Positions 40,413 through 49,728 of a stretch of 64,000 nt of DNA are shown one piece after another. The notes below the pieces were generated by a model. The model had not been told where the DNA came from, did no database searches, and saw nothing but the letters and a program-made list of their open reading frames with translations. Within the stretch, counting starts at the first letter, position 1. The number at the start of each line of letters is the position of its first letter. The stretch is from positions 62,001 to 126,000 of the forward strand of contig JADKJE010000001.1 in assembly GCA_016722515.1 (NCBI GenBank). The letters are read 5' to 3'. This DNA is from Alphaproteobacteria bacterium. GTDB taxonomy: Bacteria > Pseudomonadota > Alphaproteobacteria > Rickettsiales > JADKJE01. The translations under genes and the position numbers were made by a program.

Positions 40413-41717
40413 ATGATCCCTCGTTATTCACGCCCCGAAATGGTTGCCATTTGGGAACCGCAAAACCGTTATAAAATCTGGTTGGAAATTGAAGCCCATG
40501 CTTGTGATGCACAGGCAAAGCTTGGAGTCATTCCAGAGTCAGCCGCAAAGACTGTATGGGAAAAAGGAAATTTTGACGTTGAACGAATTGACGACATTGA
40601 AAAAGTCACCAAGCACGATGTCATTGCCTTCCTTACCAGTGTCGCTGAATATGTAGGTGAAGATTCACGTTTTATCCACCAAGGCATGACCAGTTCTGAC
40701 GTGCTTGATACCTGCCTTGCTGTACAACTGGCCCAGGCGAGCGATATCCTCATCAAGGACATTGAAGAGATTTTAGTCGTGCTCAAACGCCGCGCTTATG
40801 AAACCAAAGATATGGTTAGTATGGGGCGCAGCCACGGCATCCATGCTGAACCAACAACCATGGGACTGAAGATGGCTCGTTTCTATGCCGAGATGGCGCG
40901 TAACTTAACACGCCTCAAATCAGCCCGTGCAGAAATTGCCACCTGCGCGATTTCTGGCGCTGTTGGAACCTACGCCAATATTGACCCATTTGTTCAGGAA
41001 TATGTTGCTGAACAAATGGGCCTGACATCTGAACCTGTTTCAACTCAGGTTATTCCCAGGGATCGGCATGCGATGTTTTTTGCAACACTTGCAGTGATTG
41101 CAGGATCGATTGAAAACATCGCCATCGAAGTGCGCCATCTTCAACGCACGGAAGTCTTGGAAGCAGAGGAATTCTTTTCTGAAGGTCAGAAAGGCAGTTC
41201 TGCCATGCCGCATAAACGCAACCCAGTACTCAGCGAAAACCTCACTGGTCTTGCGCGCCTGGTACGCGGTTATGCAATGCCTGCACTGGAGAATGTAGCA
41301 CTCTGGCACGAACGTGATATTTCACATTCATCCGTTGAGCGCATGATTGCACCTGACGCCACCGTCACTCTGGATTTTGCCTTGCACCGATTGAAAGGAT
41401 TACTGGATAAACTAGTCATTTATCCAGAGAATATGGAAAAAAATCTTAACCAATTAAAAGGATTAGTGTTTTCCCAACGCGTACTCCTTGCCCTCACCCA
41501 GGCAGGTGCCAGCCGTGAAGATTCCTATGTCTATGTTCAGCGTAATGCCATGAAAGTATGGAAAGAAGGAAAAGACTTCCTCGAGTTATTGCAAGCTGAT
41601 CCTGACATCGCCCGTTACCTTAACAAACCTCAAATCGAGGCCATGTTTGATATGAGATATCATACTAAACATGTGGATACAATCTTTAAACAAGTATTTG
41701 GAAACGAAAACCAGTGA
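40413..41717 (+). CDS. purB: adenylosuccinate lyase
   Basis: Catalyses two steps of purine synthesis: fumarate release from SAICAR and from adenylosuccinate. The 434-residue protein has the superfamily signature SSAMPHKRNP (~262-271), the N-terminal MIPRYSRPEMVAIWEPQNRY, HDVIAFLTSVAEYVG and the QGMTSSDVLDTCLAVQL region. It is full length. It lies 38 bp after the ABC-F gene, with AAGGAAC upstream of the ATG, and could be co-transcribed with it. Confidence 0.97.
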   Translation: MIPRYSRPEMVAIWEPQNRYKIWLEIEAHACDAQAKLGVIPESAAKTVWEKGNFDVERIDDIEKVTKHDVIAFLTSVAEYVGEDSRFIHQGMTSSDVLDTCLAVQLAQASDILIKDIEEILVVLKRRAYETKDMVSMGRSHGIHAEPTTMGLKMARFYAEMARNLTRLKSARAEIATCAISGAVGTYANIDPFVQEYVAEQMGLTSEPVSTQVIPRDRHAMFFATLAVIAGSIENIAIEVRHLQRTEVLEAEEFFSEGQKGSSAMPHKRNPVLSENLTGLARLVRGYAMPALENVALWHERDISHSSVERMIAPDATVTLDFALHRLKGLLDKLVIYPENMEKNLNQLKGLVFSQRVLLALTQAGASREDSYVYVQRNAMKVWKEGKDFLELLQADPDIARYLNKPQIEAMFDMRYHTKHVDTIFKQVFGNENQ

Positions 41718-41741
41718 GCGTTAGATAAGCAAAAATGTAAA

Positions 41742-41770
41742 TTGACAATCGTGATGACTAGCACTAAAAG
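41742..41770 (+). promoter_or_regulatory. putative promoter of the OprB porin gene
   Basis: TTGACA (41742-41747), 17-bp spacer, TAAAAG (41765-41770). The -10 is weak, and the Fur-like dyad starts 2 bp downstream. Confidence 0.45.
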
Positions 41771-41772
41771 AT

Positions 41773-41795
41773 ATGAGAACAATTATCATTCTCAT
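41773..41795. promoter_or_regulatory. Fur-box-like dyad
   Basis: ATGAGAA (41773-41779) and TTCTCAT (41789-41795) flank CAATTATCA. The whole 23 bp resembles classical Fur boxes built from GATAAT/ATTATC half-sites and lies between the promoter and the porin start codon. Confidence 0.5.
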
Positions 41796-41818
41796 CAACA
41801 ATAAGTGCGCCTGTCATT

Positions 41819-43060
41819 ATGAACAATAAAATTTACACGCTGATGCTTCCGTTAGTTACGCTTCTTCTATCGTGTCCAATACGTGCCCAAGCTGATGAGG
41901 TGCCAGAGGAGCTAAAAGATTATTCTGCCTATTTAACGGGTGATTGGGGTGGAGCGCGTCGCAATTTAGAAAATAGGGGCATCGCAACCGATATCATCTA
42001 TAAATTTGATGTCGTAGGAAATGTTAGTGGTGGCATTAAACGTGGCATTCGAGCGCTTGATAATCTTGATGTTATTTTTACGCTCGACGGCGAAAAGATC
42101 CTAGGCATCAAAGGATTAAGTGCTAAAGTCAACTTACTGAATAATATGGGGAGCAGACCAGATAACGATTTAGTAGGCAGTAGCCAAGGGCTTAACAATA
42201 TTGAAGTGCCAAGCCCCACAGCAAAGCTTTATCAAGCTTATCTTGAACAAACACTACTGGAGAATCAAGTTTCTCTTCTTGCCGGTCTATATGATTTAAA
42301 TTCAGAATTTTATGTTACGGACTCAAGTGCTTTATTTATTCATTCTACCTTTGGTATTGGAACTGAAATGTCACAATCCGGTCAGAATGGCCCTTCTATC
42401 TTTCCAAATACATCAGTCGGTACAAGAGTTCGCCTAAACCCTACTAAAAATATATATATCCAAACAGCCATTTTGGATGGTGTTTCAGGTGCCGTTAATC
42501 ATCCACACGGCACTCATATTCGGTTAGATAATAATGATGGCTGGTTGCTCGCAGGAGAAACCGGCTATACTCAACAAGGTGCAACAATTGCCGTTGGTGG
42601 TTGGTACTATACTGAAAAATCTGATCATCTCGCACTTACCGGCGACAAAGAACATAACAACGGCAGCTATATCATCGGTGAAAAGCAGCTTTACCAGGAA
42701 AGCAACGATCAAGGCTTGGTTGGCTTTGTGCGTTTTGGCATAGCCAATGGTGATGTAAATGAAATTAGTTATGCTTGGAGCGCAGGCTTTGTGTATACCG
42801 GCTTCCTACCTGGGCATGATGAAGGGCAATTGGGATTTGGTATTACGGGTGCTCAACCTAGCAGCGAATATAAAAAAGCCGCTCTGGTCAGCGAAGGAAC
42901 TATTGCTAATGCCGAAACAACGTTTGAGCTCACCTATAGTGACAAAATTACCCCTTGGCTTTTGTTGCAACCAGACATTCAATATGTGATTAACCCCGGC
43001 ATAAACAAAGAGTTAGAGAATGCACTTGTGCTCAGCACACGATTTACGATTGATTTCTGA
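41819..43060 (+). CDS. OprB-family carbohydrate-selective porin
   Basis: A 413-residue outer-membrane porin. The signal peptide (MNNKIYTLMLPLVTLLLSCP, ending RAQA) is followed by the OprB hallmark YLTGDWGGARRNLENRGI (~38-55), beta-strand-rich repeats, and a terminal Phe (RFTIDF). The family mediates glucose and other sugar diffusion. Some members lie under iron control, which agrees with the Fur-like site 24 bp upstream. No sugar transporter gene is adjacent, so the substrate is open. Confidence 0.9.
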   Translation: MNNKIYTLMLPLVTLLLSCPIRAQADEVPEELKDYSAYLTGDWGGARRNLENRGIATDIIYKFDVVGNVSGGIKRGIRALDNLDVIFTLDGEKILGIKGLSAKVNLLNNMGSRPDNDLVGSSQGLNNIEVPSPTAKLYQAYLEQTLLENQVSLLAGLYDLNSEFYVTDSSALFIHSTFGIGTEMSQSGQNGPSIFPNTSVGTRVRLNPTKNIYIQTAILDGVSGAVNHPHGTHIRLDNNDGWLLAGETGYTQQGATIAVGGWYYTEKSDHLALTGDKEHNNGSYIIGEKQLYQESNDQGLVGFVRFGIANGDVNEISYAWSAGFVYTGFLPGHDEGQLGFGITGAQPSSEYKKAALVSEGTIANAETTFELTYSDKITPWLLLQPDIQYVINPGINKELENALVLSTRFTIDF

Positions 43061-43116
43061 GTATCGCAATAACAAAAAGAAATTGCCCTAAAACACGCAA
43101 TGCTCTCTAAATATGC

Positions 43117-44034
43117 CTAGAACCCTACCGTTTCAGAATCAAGCAGCTTGGTCTTACGACCATATTCCGAATTATAATTGACCTGAAGCTTACCCTTTTT
43201 AAGGTCAATTTGTTGCGGAGCATCCCATTTTATTTCCATATGGCGTTGCTCAAGAGGAGCAAACACATTCGCAGGAACCGTTACTAAATCAATCTGCTTC
43301 AGCGAACTATCAGAGGGAATATAGGTAACCGAGAGTGAGCCCAACACCGAGAAATCACCGGAACGTTTTATATCTAGATTAAGTCCCTTTTTTTCTTTGG
43401 CTATCACAACATTCGTTAGGTCAATTTTGGAAAATGCCTTTTTAGGCCTCAACAGAACCGGAACAGATCTTACGGCATCCGCTAGGGCATCAGCATTTTT
43501 TGCCACATGCGAAGATTTTTTTTCGCTGTGCGATGAAGATACATCCTTATCATTAAAAATGACACCGTTATCACCATCTTCAACTTCACGCAACACGATA
43601 TAAGCACGGTCTTCACGCATAGAAGCTGGCCCAGCAACACCGCGTAATAATACTCGTATATCTTTTTTTTCATTTGACTTAAGTTTAACCATTCTAGGGT
43701 AAACAACTACATGTGAAGTAATCACGTTTTGTGTAGCTGGATTTAGCGGTTGCTCTACGACCTCAAAAAGACCATTTTCCAACGGATGAGCATCAACGAT
43801 ATCAATTTTAAAAATTTTATCTTGGCCACTATGATTTTTTAGAGAGATGTTAGCATTATACTTATTGCCACAAAAAACCACCGCCCCTGGATCAGGTACG
43901 ATATCCTGGTTTTGTGATCCATCATGCGACTCAATGCTCAGTGTCGTTTGTGCCATTGCAACAGCAGCAAGAGAAGCGCTTACCAAAAAAACGCCGCCCA
44001 TGAGAAGGCCAGATTTATTCTTTTGTGACCGCAT
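43117..44034 (-). CDS. PapD-like periplasmic chaperone-type protein
   Basis: A 305-residue exported protein: signal peptide ending AAVAMAQ, then an Ig-like domain with VVYPRMVKLKSNEKKDIRVLLRG (shortened here), the edge strand and G1-strand features of fimbrial chaperones (AYIVLREVE), and a Ser/His/Lys-rich insert at ~170-190 before a second domain. No usher or pilin gene is nearby, so it is an orphan, perhaps assisting other envelope proteins. It has a near-perfect ribosome-binding site (AAGGAGGTGAC) and lies 24 bp after infA on the same strand, an odd coupling with a translation factor gene. Confidence 0.72.
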   Translation of the reverse strand: MRSQKNKSGLLMGGVFLVSASLAAVAMAQTTLSIESHDGSQNQDIVPDPGAVVFCGNKYNANISLKNHSGQDKIFKIDIVDAHPLENGLFEVVEQPLNPATQNVITSHVVVYPRMVKLKSNEKKDIRVLLRGVAGPASMREDRAYIVLREVEDGDNGVIFNDKDVSSSHSEKKSSHVAKNADALADAVRSVPVLLRPKKAFSKIDLTNVVIAKEKKGLNLDIKRSGDFSVLGSLSVTYIPSDSSLKQIDLVTVPANVFAPLEQRHMEIKWDAPQQIDLKKGKLQVNYNSEYGRKTKLLDSETVGF

Positions 44035-44058
44035 GTCACCTCCTTGATGTCGTTTAAG

Positions 44059-44277
44059 CTATTTATTCCTGTGAATAATACGCCCCTTAGATAAATCATA
44101 GGGGGTCATTTCAACAGTAACTTCATCACCAAGCAAAATACGGATACGGTTCTTACGCATTTTACCCGAAGTGATCGCAATGATCACATGTCCATTTTCA
44201 AGCTCAACTCTAAACATGGCATTTGGCAGTAATTCGGTTACCTTGCCTTTAAACTCAATTAACTCTTCTTTAGCCAT
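44059..44277 (-). CDS. infA: translation initiation factor IF-1
   Basis: A 72-residue OB-fold factor that binds the 30S A-site with IF-2 and IF-3. The sequence (AKEELIEFKGKVTELLPNAM, MRKNRIRILLGDEVTVEMTP, SKGRIIHR) is a standard IF-1 of normal length. It is divergent from dnaG, with both promoters expected in 44278-44403. Confidence 0.97.
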   Translation of the reverse strand: MAKEELIEFKGKVTELLPNAMFRVELENGHVIIAITSGKMRKNRIRILLGDEVTVEMTPYDLSKGRIIHRNK

Positions 44278-44403
44278 ATAACTCCTATCGATACTAACTC
44301 AAGATGTTAGTTATATCCGGCTATGCGATAAGTTTCAAGTGCTTGAACAGTTACTTTGTGATATAAGGTTAGATATACCTGAAATCTGGATCCTTTATCA
44401 TTC

Positions 44404-46281
44404 ATGCTAATACCTGATCATTTTATTGATGAAGTACTCGACCGCGTCAATATCTCGGAAGTGATTGGCCGTGACGTTGCTCTGAAACGACGCGGGCACG
44501 AGTTTATGGGACTATGCCCTTTTCATCATGAAAAATCGCCCTCCTTTACGGTCAACGACAACAAGCAATTTTACCACTGCTTTGGTTGCGGAGCGCATGG
44601 AACTGCCGCAACTTATTTGACTAAACGCTATCATTTTAGCTTCCCCGAAGCCGTTATTGAACTTGCCAAATCCGTAGGGATGACAGTCCCAGACTTCAAG
44701 CCCACAGAAGCAGAAGTTCAGCAACAATCACGCCGAAAGCAACTTCTAGAATGCGTTGAAAAGGCCTGTCAATTTTTTGAAGCTCAACTACAGACAACTT
44801 CAGGCTTTGCAGCCAGGGAATATATTGAAAAGCGCGGCTTAACTCCTCACTATATTAAAGACTACCGTATCGGCTACGCACCAGAAGGTAATCTTCTTTA
44901 CAAACAATTATCCGCCGAGGGAATAAGCAACGATCTCCTCAACGAAAGTGGACTTATCATTGAAATAGAGGGCAAACCACCCTATGACCGCTTCAGAAAC
45001 CGCCTCATCTTTCCTATCAGCGATAGTAAAGGCAATGTCATTGCTTTTGGCGGACGCATACTGGGAAAGGGCGAACCCAAATATTTAAATTCTCCAGATA
45101 CACCACTTTTTCATAAAGGGCAGACACTCTACGCAGAACATCTAGCACGCATGCCTCACAAGGACATTAAGCCCTTAATATTAGCAGAAGGCTATATGGA
45201 TGTCATTGCCCTTAACCGCTCTAACACCTGTCACGCCGTTGCACCTTTAGGCACTGCCGTAACCGAAGATCATATCAAAAGACTTTGGAAAATTGACCAT
45301 GATCCGATTATATGTATGGATGGTGATGCCGCCGGTATCCGTTCGATGTGGCGGGCTGCTGAACGTATCCTTGCCATTTTAAAACCAGGAGTATCCGTCA
45401 GATTTGTTAAATTACCCGACAAAATGGACCCTGATGATATTTTGCGGGTGTATGGTTCGGCTAAATTAGAAAAAATATTAGGGCAGACGATTTCCCTGTC
45501 AGAATTTATTTTTGAATATCAGTGCCAGCTTGTTGATACGAGTCGGCCAGAACATCAGGCACAACTACGCAAAACCCTGTCACTTCTGGGTCAAAAAATT
45601 CAAGATTCTGACATCAGGAAATTCTATCAACAATATTTTTATTTAGCATTAAACGAACTAACCAAACGCAATTCATCACATAAATCATCCAAGTACCAAA
45701 CGGCGCATGGACATAATAAACCAGCGTTTACGCCGCCTAAAAGCTTAACAAGTTCAACCAAATCGCTATCATCGATGGTCACAGGTATTGATCCAATTTT
45801 AATGACTGAAAGTCAAATTATCCGGCTTTTATTGACTTACCCCTCACTTTTGTGCGATGATCACGTTTTAGAAGAAACATCTCGGATGACTTTTTCTGGG
45901 AAGGAGCTTGACAAAATACGTCAGGTGATTTTACATAAAAGGGAGGAGCTTTTAGCCGTACCACATGTTGATTGTCAGGTCTTTTTGACTGAAGAGGGAT
46001 TATTGAGCGAATGGCAGCTGATCAAACGGCACAGTGATGTGTTTTTTCAGGGCATTGAGCATCTACCCAAATCTGCTCAGCAAGCGGCTTGGCTGTATCT
46101 GTGTGACCTGCATTGTCTTGAGGACATAAAAAAAGAATCGAGGCATGCTTATTTAGAGCATACACCCGAAGGTGAGGAACGCGCGAATGCGTTATCTCAA
46201 GAGATTGCAGAGATGGAACGAACGATTGCTACCAAACGAACTAATTTAGAAATGCTGTTACACAGCGATGCTGACCTCTAG
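44404..46281 (+). CDS. dnaG: DNA primase
   Basis: Synthesises RNA primers at the replication fork with DnaB. The 625 residues have the CHC2 zinc finger (GLCPFHHEKSPSFTV … FYHCFGCGAHG, ~37-65), the RNA polymerase core and TOPRIM domain (LAEGYMDVIAL ~260; MDGDAAGIRSMWRA ~310), and a C-terminal helicase-binding helical region. It precedes rpoD by 8 bp, the classical macromolecular-synthesis arrangement of alphaproteobacteria (rpsU is not present). Confidence 0.97.
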   Translation: MLIPDHFIDEVLDRVNISEVIGRDVALKRRGHEFMGLCPFHHEKSPSFTVNDNKQFYHCFGCGAHGTAATYLTKRYHFSFPEAVIELAKSVGMTVPDFKPTEAEVQQQSRRKQLLECVEKACQFFEAQLQTTSGFAAREYIEKRGLTPHYIKDYRIGYAPEGNLLYKQLSAEGISNDLLNESGLIIEIEGKPPYDRFRNRLIFPISDSKGNVIAFGGRILGKGEPKYLNSPDTPLFHKGQTLYAEHLARMPHKDIKPLILAEGYMDVIALNRSNTCHAVAPLGTAVTEDHIKRLWKIDHDPIICMDGDAAGIRSMWRAAERILAILKPGVSVRFVKLPDKMDPDDILRVYGSAKLEKILGQTISLSEFIFEYQCQLVDTSRPEHQAQLRKTLSLLGQKIQDSDIRKFYQQYFYLALNELTKRNSSHKSSKYQTAHGHNKPAFTPPKSLTSSTKSLSSMVTGIDPILMTESQIIRLLLTYPSLLCDDHVLEETSRMTFSGKELDKIRQVILHKREELLAVPHVDCQVFLTEEGLLSEWQLIKRHSDVFFQGIEHLPKSAQQAAWLYLCDLHCLEDIKKESRHAYLEHTPEGEERANALSQEIAEMERTIATKRTNLEMLLHSDADL

Positions 46282-46289
46282 GAGACTTT

Positions 46290-48812
46290 ATGGCTACCAA
46301 ATCTAAATCTAAAAAACCTGCACCAAAAAAATCGTCCCCTTCTAAATCCACGACATCCAAAACAGCCCCTGCACAAGCAAAAGTGGCCAAGAACGTCACT
46401 ACAGCTAAAAATACCAGCACACCTGCTAAAAAAACTACTGTGCCTCAAAAACAGGCAGGTTCTTCTGCTAATCAAAATATTAAAAAATCTGCTCCCGATT
46501 CTAAATCGCCCCAAGCAGCAGCCGTGAAAGCAAAAACAAATACTCCTTCAAAAAAACAAACGTCTGCTCCGGCTAAAGCCACAAGCACGCAAAAGGGAAA
46601 AATGTCCGCAAAAACTACATCTACACCTGCCAAACCAGCTGCTAAAGTTGATGCATCTAAAGCGAAACCATCTCCTGCTCAAGCAAAAGTGGCCAATCAG
46701 GCTAAGCCACAAGCAGCCACCACTCAGGTGCAAGCACAACCTAAACCTAAAGCCAAAAGGCCTATAAAAGAAGAATCAGAACAAGAAATTGCGCGCCTTA
46801 CCGGTGATACAATCCCTATGTCAGGCTCCAAAAAGAAGGGCGATGAGATTCTTTCAGAACCTATTTTAAATGCTGTAAAACGTTTAATTATCATGGCCAA
46901 AAGACAAGGCGGATTTTTGACGTATGATGAATTTAACGAAGTCCTTCCACAGGAAACCTTATCTGCAGATCATATCGAACGGGTTATGAACCTGCTTTCT
47001 GAAGCCAACATTACATTGGTAGAAGGCGATATAGAATTTGACTTTGAAGGTGATGCCGAATCTGAAGACAGCCTTGATACCGATGACGAGCTAAGCCGCA
47101 CCGATGATCCTGTGCGTATGTATTTGCGGGAAATGGGGGGCGTTGAGCTGCTCTCGCGTGAGGGTGAAATTGAAATTGCCAAGCGTATTGAGGAAGGCAA
47201 AGTGATGATGATTCAATCATTGCTAGAAAGCCCCCATGCCTTACAACGTTTTACGTCCTGGTATGATGATTTAACCAATGAAAAAATTCTTCTGCGTGAA
47301 ATTGTTGACTTAGATTCGACATTAAACCCTGAAGATGGATTCCCTGGCGAAGCCTCTGTAAGCGAAGATGATTTCGATACCGACGAAGTTCTCACTCCCA
47401 AAAAGAAAGGCGATCTTTCAGCCAAAGACGATGATGATGATTTTGATGATGATATCGATGGTGAGGATGGCAAAACTGAGGACGGAAAAAAGGCTGAAGG
47501 TGACTCTTCTGAAGAGGGTCAAGAAGCTACTGGTGGCGTTTCTATTGCAGCAATGGAGGAAGCCCTGCTTCCTAAAGTACTTGAATTACTAGATGAAATT
47601 TCTCCTCTGTGCAAACGCATGATTAATATTCAGGATAATCAGTTGGCAGTCGCACTTGGAGAAGAAAAACCAAATCCTAAAAATAAACCTGAATATGAAG
47701 ATTTGGGCAACCAGTTAGTTGCTAAACTAAAGGATTTCCACCTAAGCAACGCCTGTATTGAATCAATTAAAGAAGAGCTCTATACCACCAACAGAGAAAT
47801 TATCCAGATTGAAGGGCAATTAGTGAGGCTTGCTGAAACCAATGGTGTTGGCCGCCCCTACTTCTTAAAGCATTATCACGGTCATGAACTGGATCTTAAA
47901 TGGTGGCCTCAGCTAAGTGAGGGTACGAACAAAGAAAAGCTGGCCTGGGATAATTTTGTTAAAAACAACCAGACTAGAATTACAGAACTGCAAAAGGAAC
48001 TGATCACCCTCGCCCGCCGTATTCGTATTAATCCAGTTATTTTTAAAGATCTGGTTAATTCGGTGCAACGTGGTGAGCGCACCACCACTCAGGCCAAGAA
48101 AGAAATGATCGAAGCCAACTTAAGGCTGGTTATTTCGATTGCTAAAAAATATGCCAATCGTGGTTTGCAGTTCCTTGATCTTATTCAGGAAGGTAATATT
48201 GGTCTGATGAAAGCGGTTGATAAATTTGAATATCGCCGTGGTTATAAATTTTCAACATACGCAACCTGGTGGATTCGTCAGGCTATCACGCGCTCCATTG
48301 CTGATCAGGCACGTACCATCCGTATCCCCGTACATATGATCGAAACCATTAACAAAATTGTTCGTACATCAAGGCAAATGGTGCACGAAATGGGACGCGA
48401 GCCAACACCTGAAGAATTGGCAGGTCGCCTATCCATGAGCCTTGAGAAAGTGCGCAAGGTCATGAAGATCGCGAAAGAGCCTGTAAGCCTTGAAGATCCA
48501 ATCGGTGATGAAGACGGCGGTTATTTAGGTGACTTTATCGAAGATAAAAACGCTATCGCCCCACTTGAAGCCGCGATCCACTCCAATTTAAAAGAAGTGA
48601 TCACCCGAATACTAACCACCCTCACCCCACGTGAAGAACACGTATTGCGGATGCGTTTTGGTATTGGTGTCAGCACGGACCATACATTGGAGGAAGTCGG
48701 CAATAAATTCGGCGTTACCCGTGAGCGTATCCGTCAGATTGAAGCCAAAGCCCTGCGCAAACTCAAACACCCAAGCCGTTCACGGAAATTGCGTGGGTTT
48801 TTGAATTCGTAG
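46290..48812 (+). CDS. rpoD: RNA polymerase sigma-70 factor
   Basis: Primary sigma factor, 840 residues, longer than the usual ~650-700. The start ATG 46290 has AGGAG upstream. Residues 1-~155 are a low-complexity Lys/Ala/Ser/Thr/Pro extension (KKPAPKKSSPSKST-like, histone-H1-like). Region 1.1 follows (GGFLTYDEFNEVLPQE), then region 1.2 (DPVRMYLREMG) and an acidic nonconserved insert with Asp/Glu runs (~380-410). Region 2 is ISIAKKYANRGLQFLDLIQE and FSTYATWWIRQAITRSIADQ (overlapping core and -10 contacts), region 3 is EPTPEELAGRLSMS, and region 4 is VTRERIRQIEAKALRKLKHP. The core is fully conserved, so the extension is the only oddity. A hairpin repeat unit follows the gene. Confidence 0.96.
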   Translation: MATKSKSKKPAPKKSSPSKSTTSKTAPAQAKVAKNVTTAKNTSTPAKKTTVPQKQAGSSANQNIKKSAPDSKSPQAAAVKAKTNTPSKKQTSAPAKATSTQKGKMSAKTTSTPAKPAAKVDASKAKPSPAQAKVANQAKPQAATTQVQAQPKPKAKRPIKEESEQEIARLTGDTIPMSGSKKKGDEILSEPILNAVKRLIIMAKRQGGFLTYDEFNEVLPQETLSADHIERVMNLLSEANITLVEGDIEFDFEGDAESEDSLDTDDELSRTDDPVRMYLREMGGVELLSREGEIEIAKRIEEGKVMMIQSLLESPHALQRFTSWYDDLTNEKILLREIVDLDSTLNPEDGFPGEASVSEDDFDTDEVLTPKKKGDLSAKDDDDDFDDDIDGEDGKTEDGKKAEGDSSEEGQEATGGVSIAAMEEALLPKVLELLDEISPLCKRMINIQDNQLAVALGEEKPNPKNKPEYEDLGNQLVAKLKDFHLSNACIESIKEELYTTNREIIQIEGQLVRLAETNGVGRPYFLKHYHGHELDLKWWPQLSEGTNKEKLAWDNFVKNNQTRITELQKELITLARRIRINPVIFKDLVNSVQRGERTTTQAKKEMIEANLRLVISIAKKYANRGLQFLDLIQEGNIGLMKAVDKFEYRRGYKFSTYATWWIRQAITRSIADQARTIRIPVHMIETINKIVRTSRQMVHEMGREPTPEELAGRLSMSLEKVRKVMKIAKEPVSLEDPIGDEDGGYLGDFIEDKNAIAPLEAAIHSNLKEVITRILTTLTPREEHVLRMRFGIGVSTDHTLEEVGNKFGVTRERIRQIEAKALRKLKHPSRSRKLRGFLNS

Positions 48813-48863
48813 GAAAAGAGGTAAAGCGTAAATAACTATTTGAGCGCCGCCTATAGAACGCCT

Positions 48864-48974
48864 CATCGGTTTACGCTACATGGGCTGAAGATGACGGAGT
48901 GTTGGACGTTATTCTCAGCCTTTTTAAGCAGTATGAGCCGCAGGCGAGTGCTGCTTAAAAAGGCTGGGAATTCA
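48864..48974. repeat. isolated hairpin repeat unit after rpoD
   Basis: One unit of the family that forms the array at 49729-51574. It carries the 16-bp perfect stem (48916-48931 with 48951-48966) around a 19-nt loop. The T/A-rich arms make it a plausible bidirectional terminator for rpoD. Confidence 0.85.
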
Positions 48975-49078
48975 GCACAACACTCATAAAACGCCGTCAT
49001 TGCCCCCTTCCATTACAAATGAAAATTGATATAATCCAAGTAAACATAATTAATTAACAAAAGCTCTTGGAAAATAAT

Positions 49079-49675
49079 ATGGCTAAAATCCATTACGACC
49101 GACGCATAGAAGGGATTTTTATTCAAATATGGAATCAGACTCTTACTCAAAATGAATTTAATGATCAAAATACACGTCCCGCCTACCTTAGGGCCTGCCA
49201 TCAGCTTTCAAATATTTTAAAAACGACCCTGGATTCCATCGCTCGTTATCAACCCACTCCCACCCTTTCAGAAAAATCCCCTTTACTCAATTATGCAAGA
49301 CCGCCAGAATCGGCCACTCCTGGAATGCCTGATTCCTTACGTTTCAGGTTAAACTCTTTGGCTCCCGAAATTACTGATCGAATACAATATGCCAATAGTT
49401 TAAAAATTGAATTTTCTAAATTACCGACAGATCCCGTTGCCCCTTCTGCGAGCTGGGTTGAACGCTCTTTTCGTAAAATGATCCATAGCGTCAACGAGAG
49501 CAGCGCCTCCACTACAATGCAGGAATTTATCGTTGGTTTAAAGCCATTAATAAGGGAGGTCTATAATATACTCTATACCAGTGACCCTCAAAACTTAGCT
49601 TCCTTTTCTGATGCACTCGAAGAAACCTACATTCACAGCCTGCTAAAGCAATCTCCGACTTTACTGTCAAAATAA
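49079..49675 (+). CDS. unknown 198-residue protein between hairpin repeats
   Basis: Not recognised. From ATG 49079 (MAKIHYDRR; TTGGAAAA upstream) it encodes 198 residues, helical with a Pro-rich segment around 55-90 (PTPTLSEKSPLLNYARPP) and no signal peptide or membrane span. A -10-like TATAAT lies at 49030-49035. It sits between the solitary repeat unit and the long array. Its last ~30 bases plus 13 bases of 3' flank reappear at 51627-51669, and its 5' flank at 51575-51613, so a second copy of this locus apparently existed and lost the gene body. The small size and repeat context suggest a lineage-specific gene. Confidence 0.6.
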   Translation: MAKIHYDRRIEGIFIQIWNQTLTQNEFNDQNTRPAYLRACHQLSNILKTTLDSIARYQPTPTLSEKSPLLNYARPPESATPGMPDSLRFRLNSLAPEITDRIQYANSLKIEFSKLPTDPVAPSASWVERSFRKMIHSVNESSASTTMQEFIVGLKPLIREVYNILYTSDPQNLASFSDALEETYIHSLLKQSPTLLSK

Positions 49676-49728
49676 ATCAGCTTGAAGTGGAATTTTGCTA
49701 GTCGCAAAATAGTGTTGCGCTGGATCTC

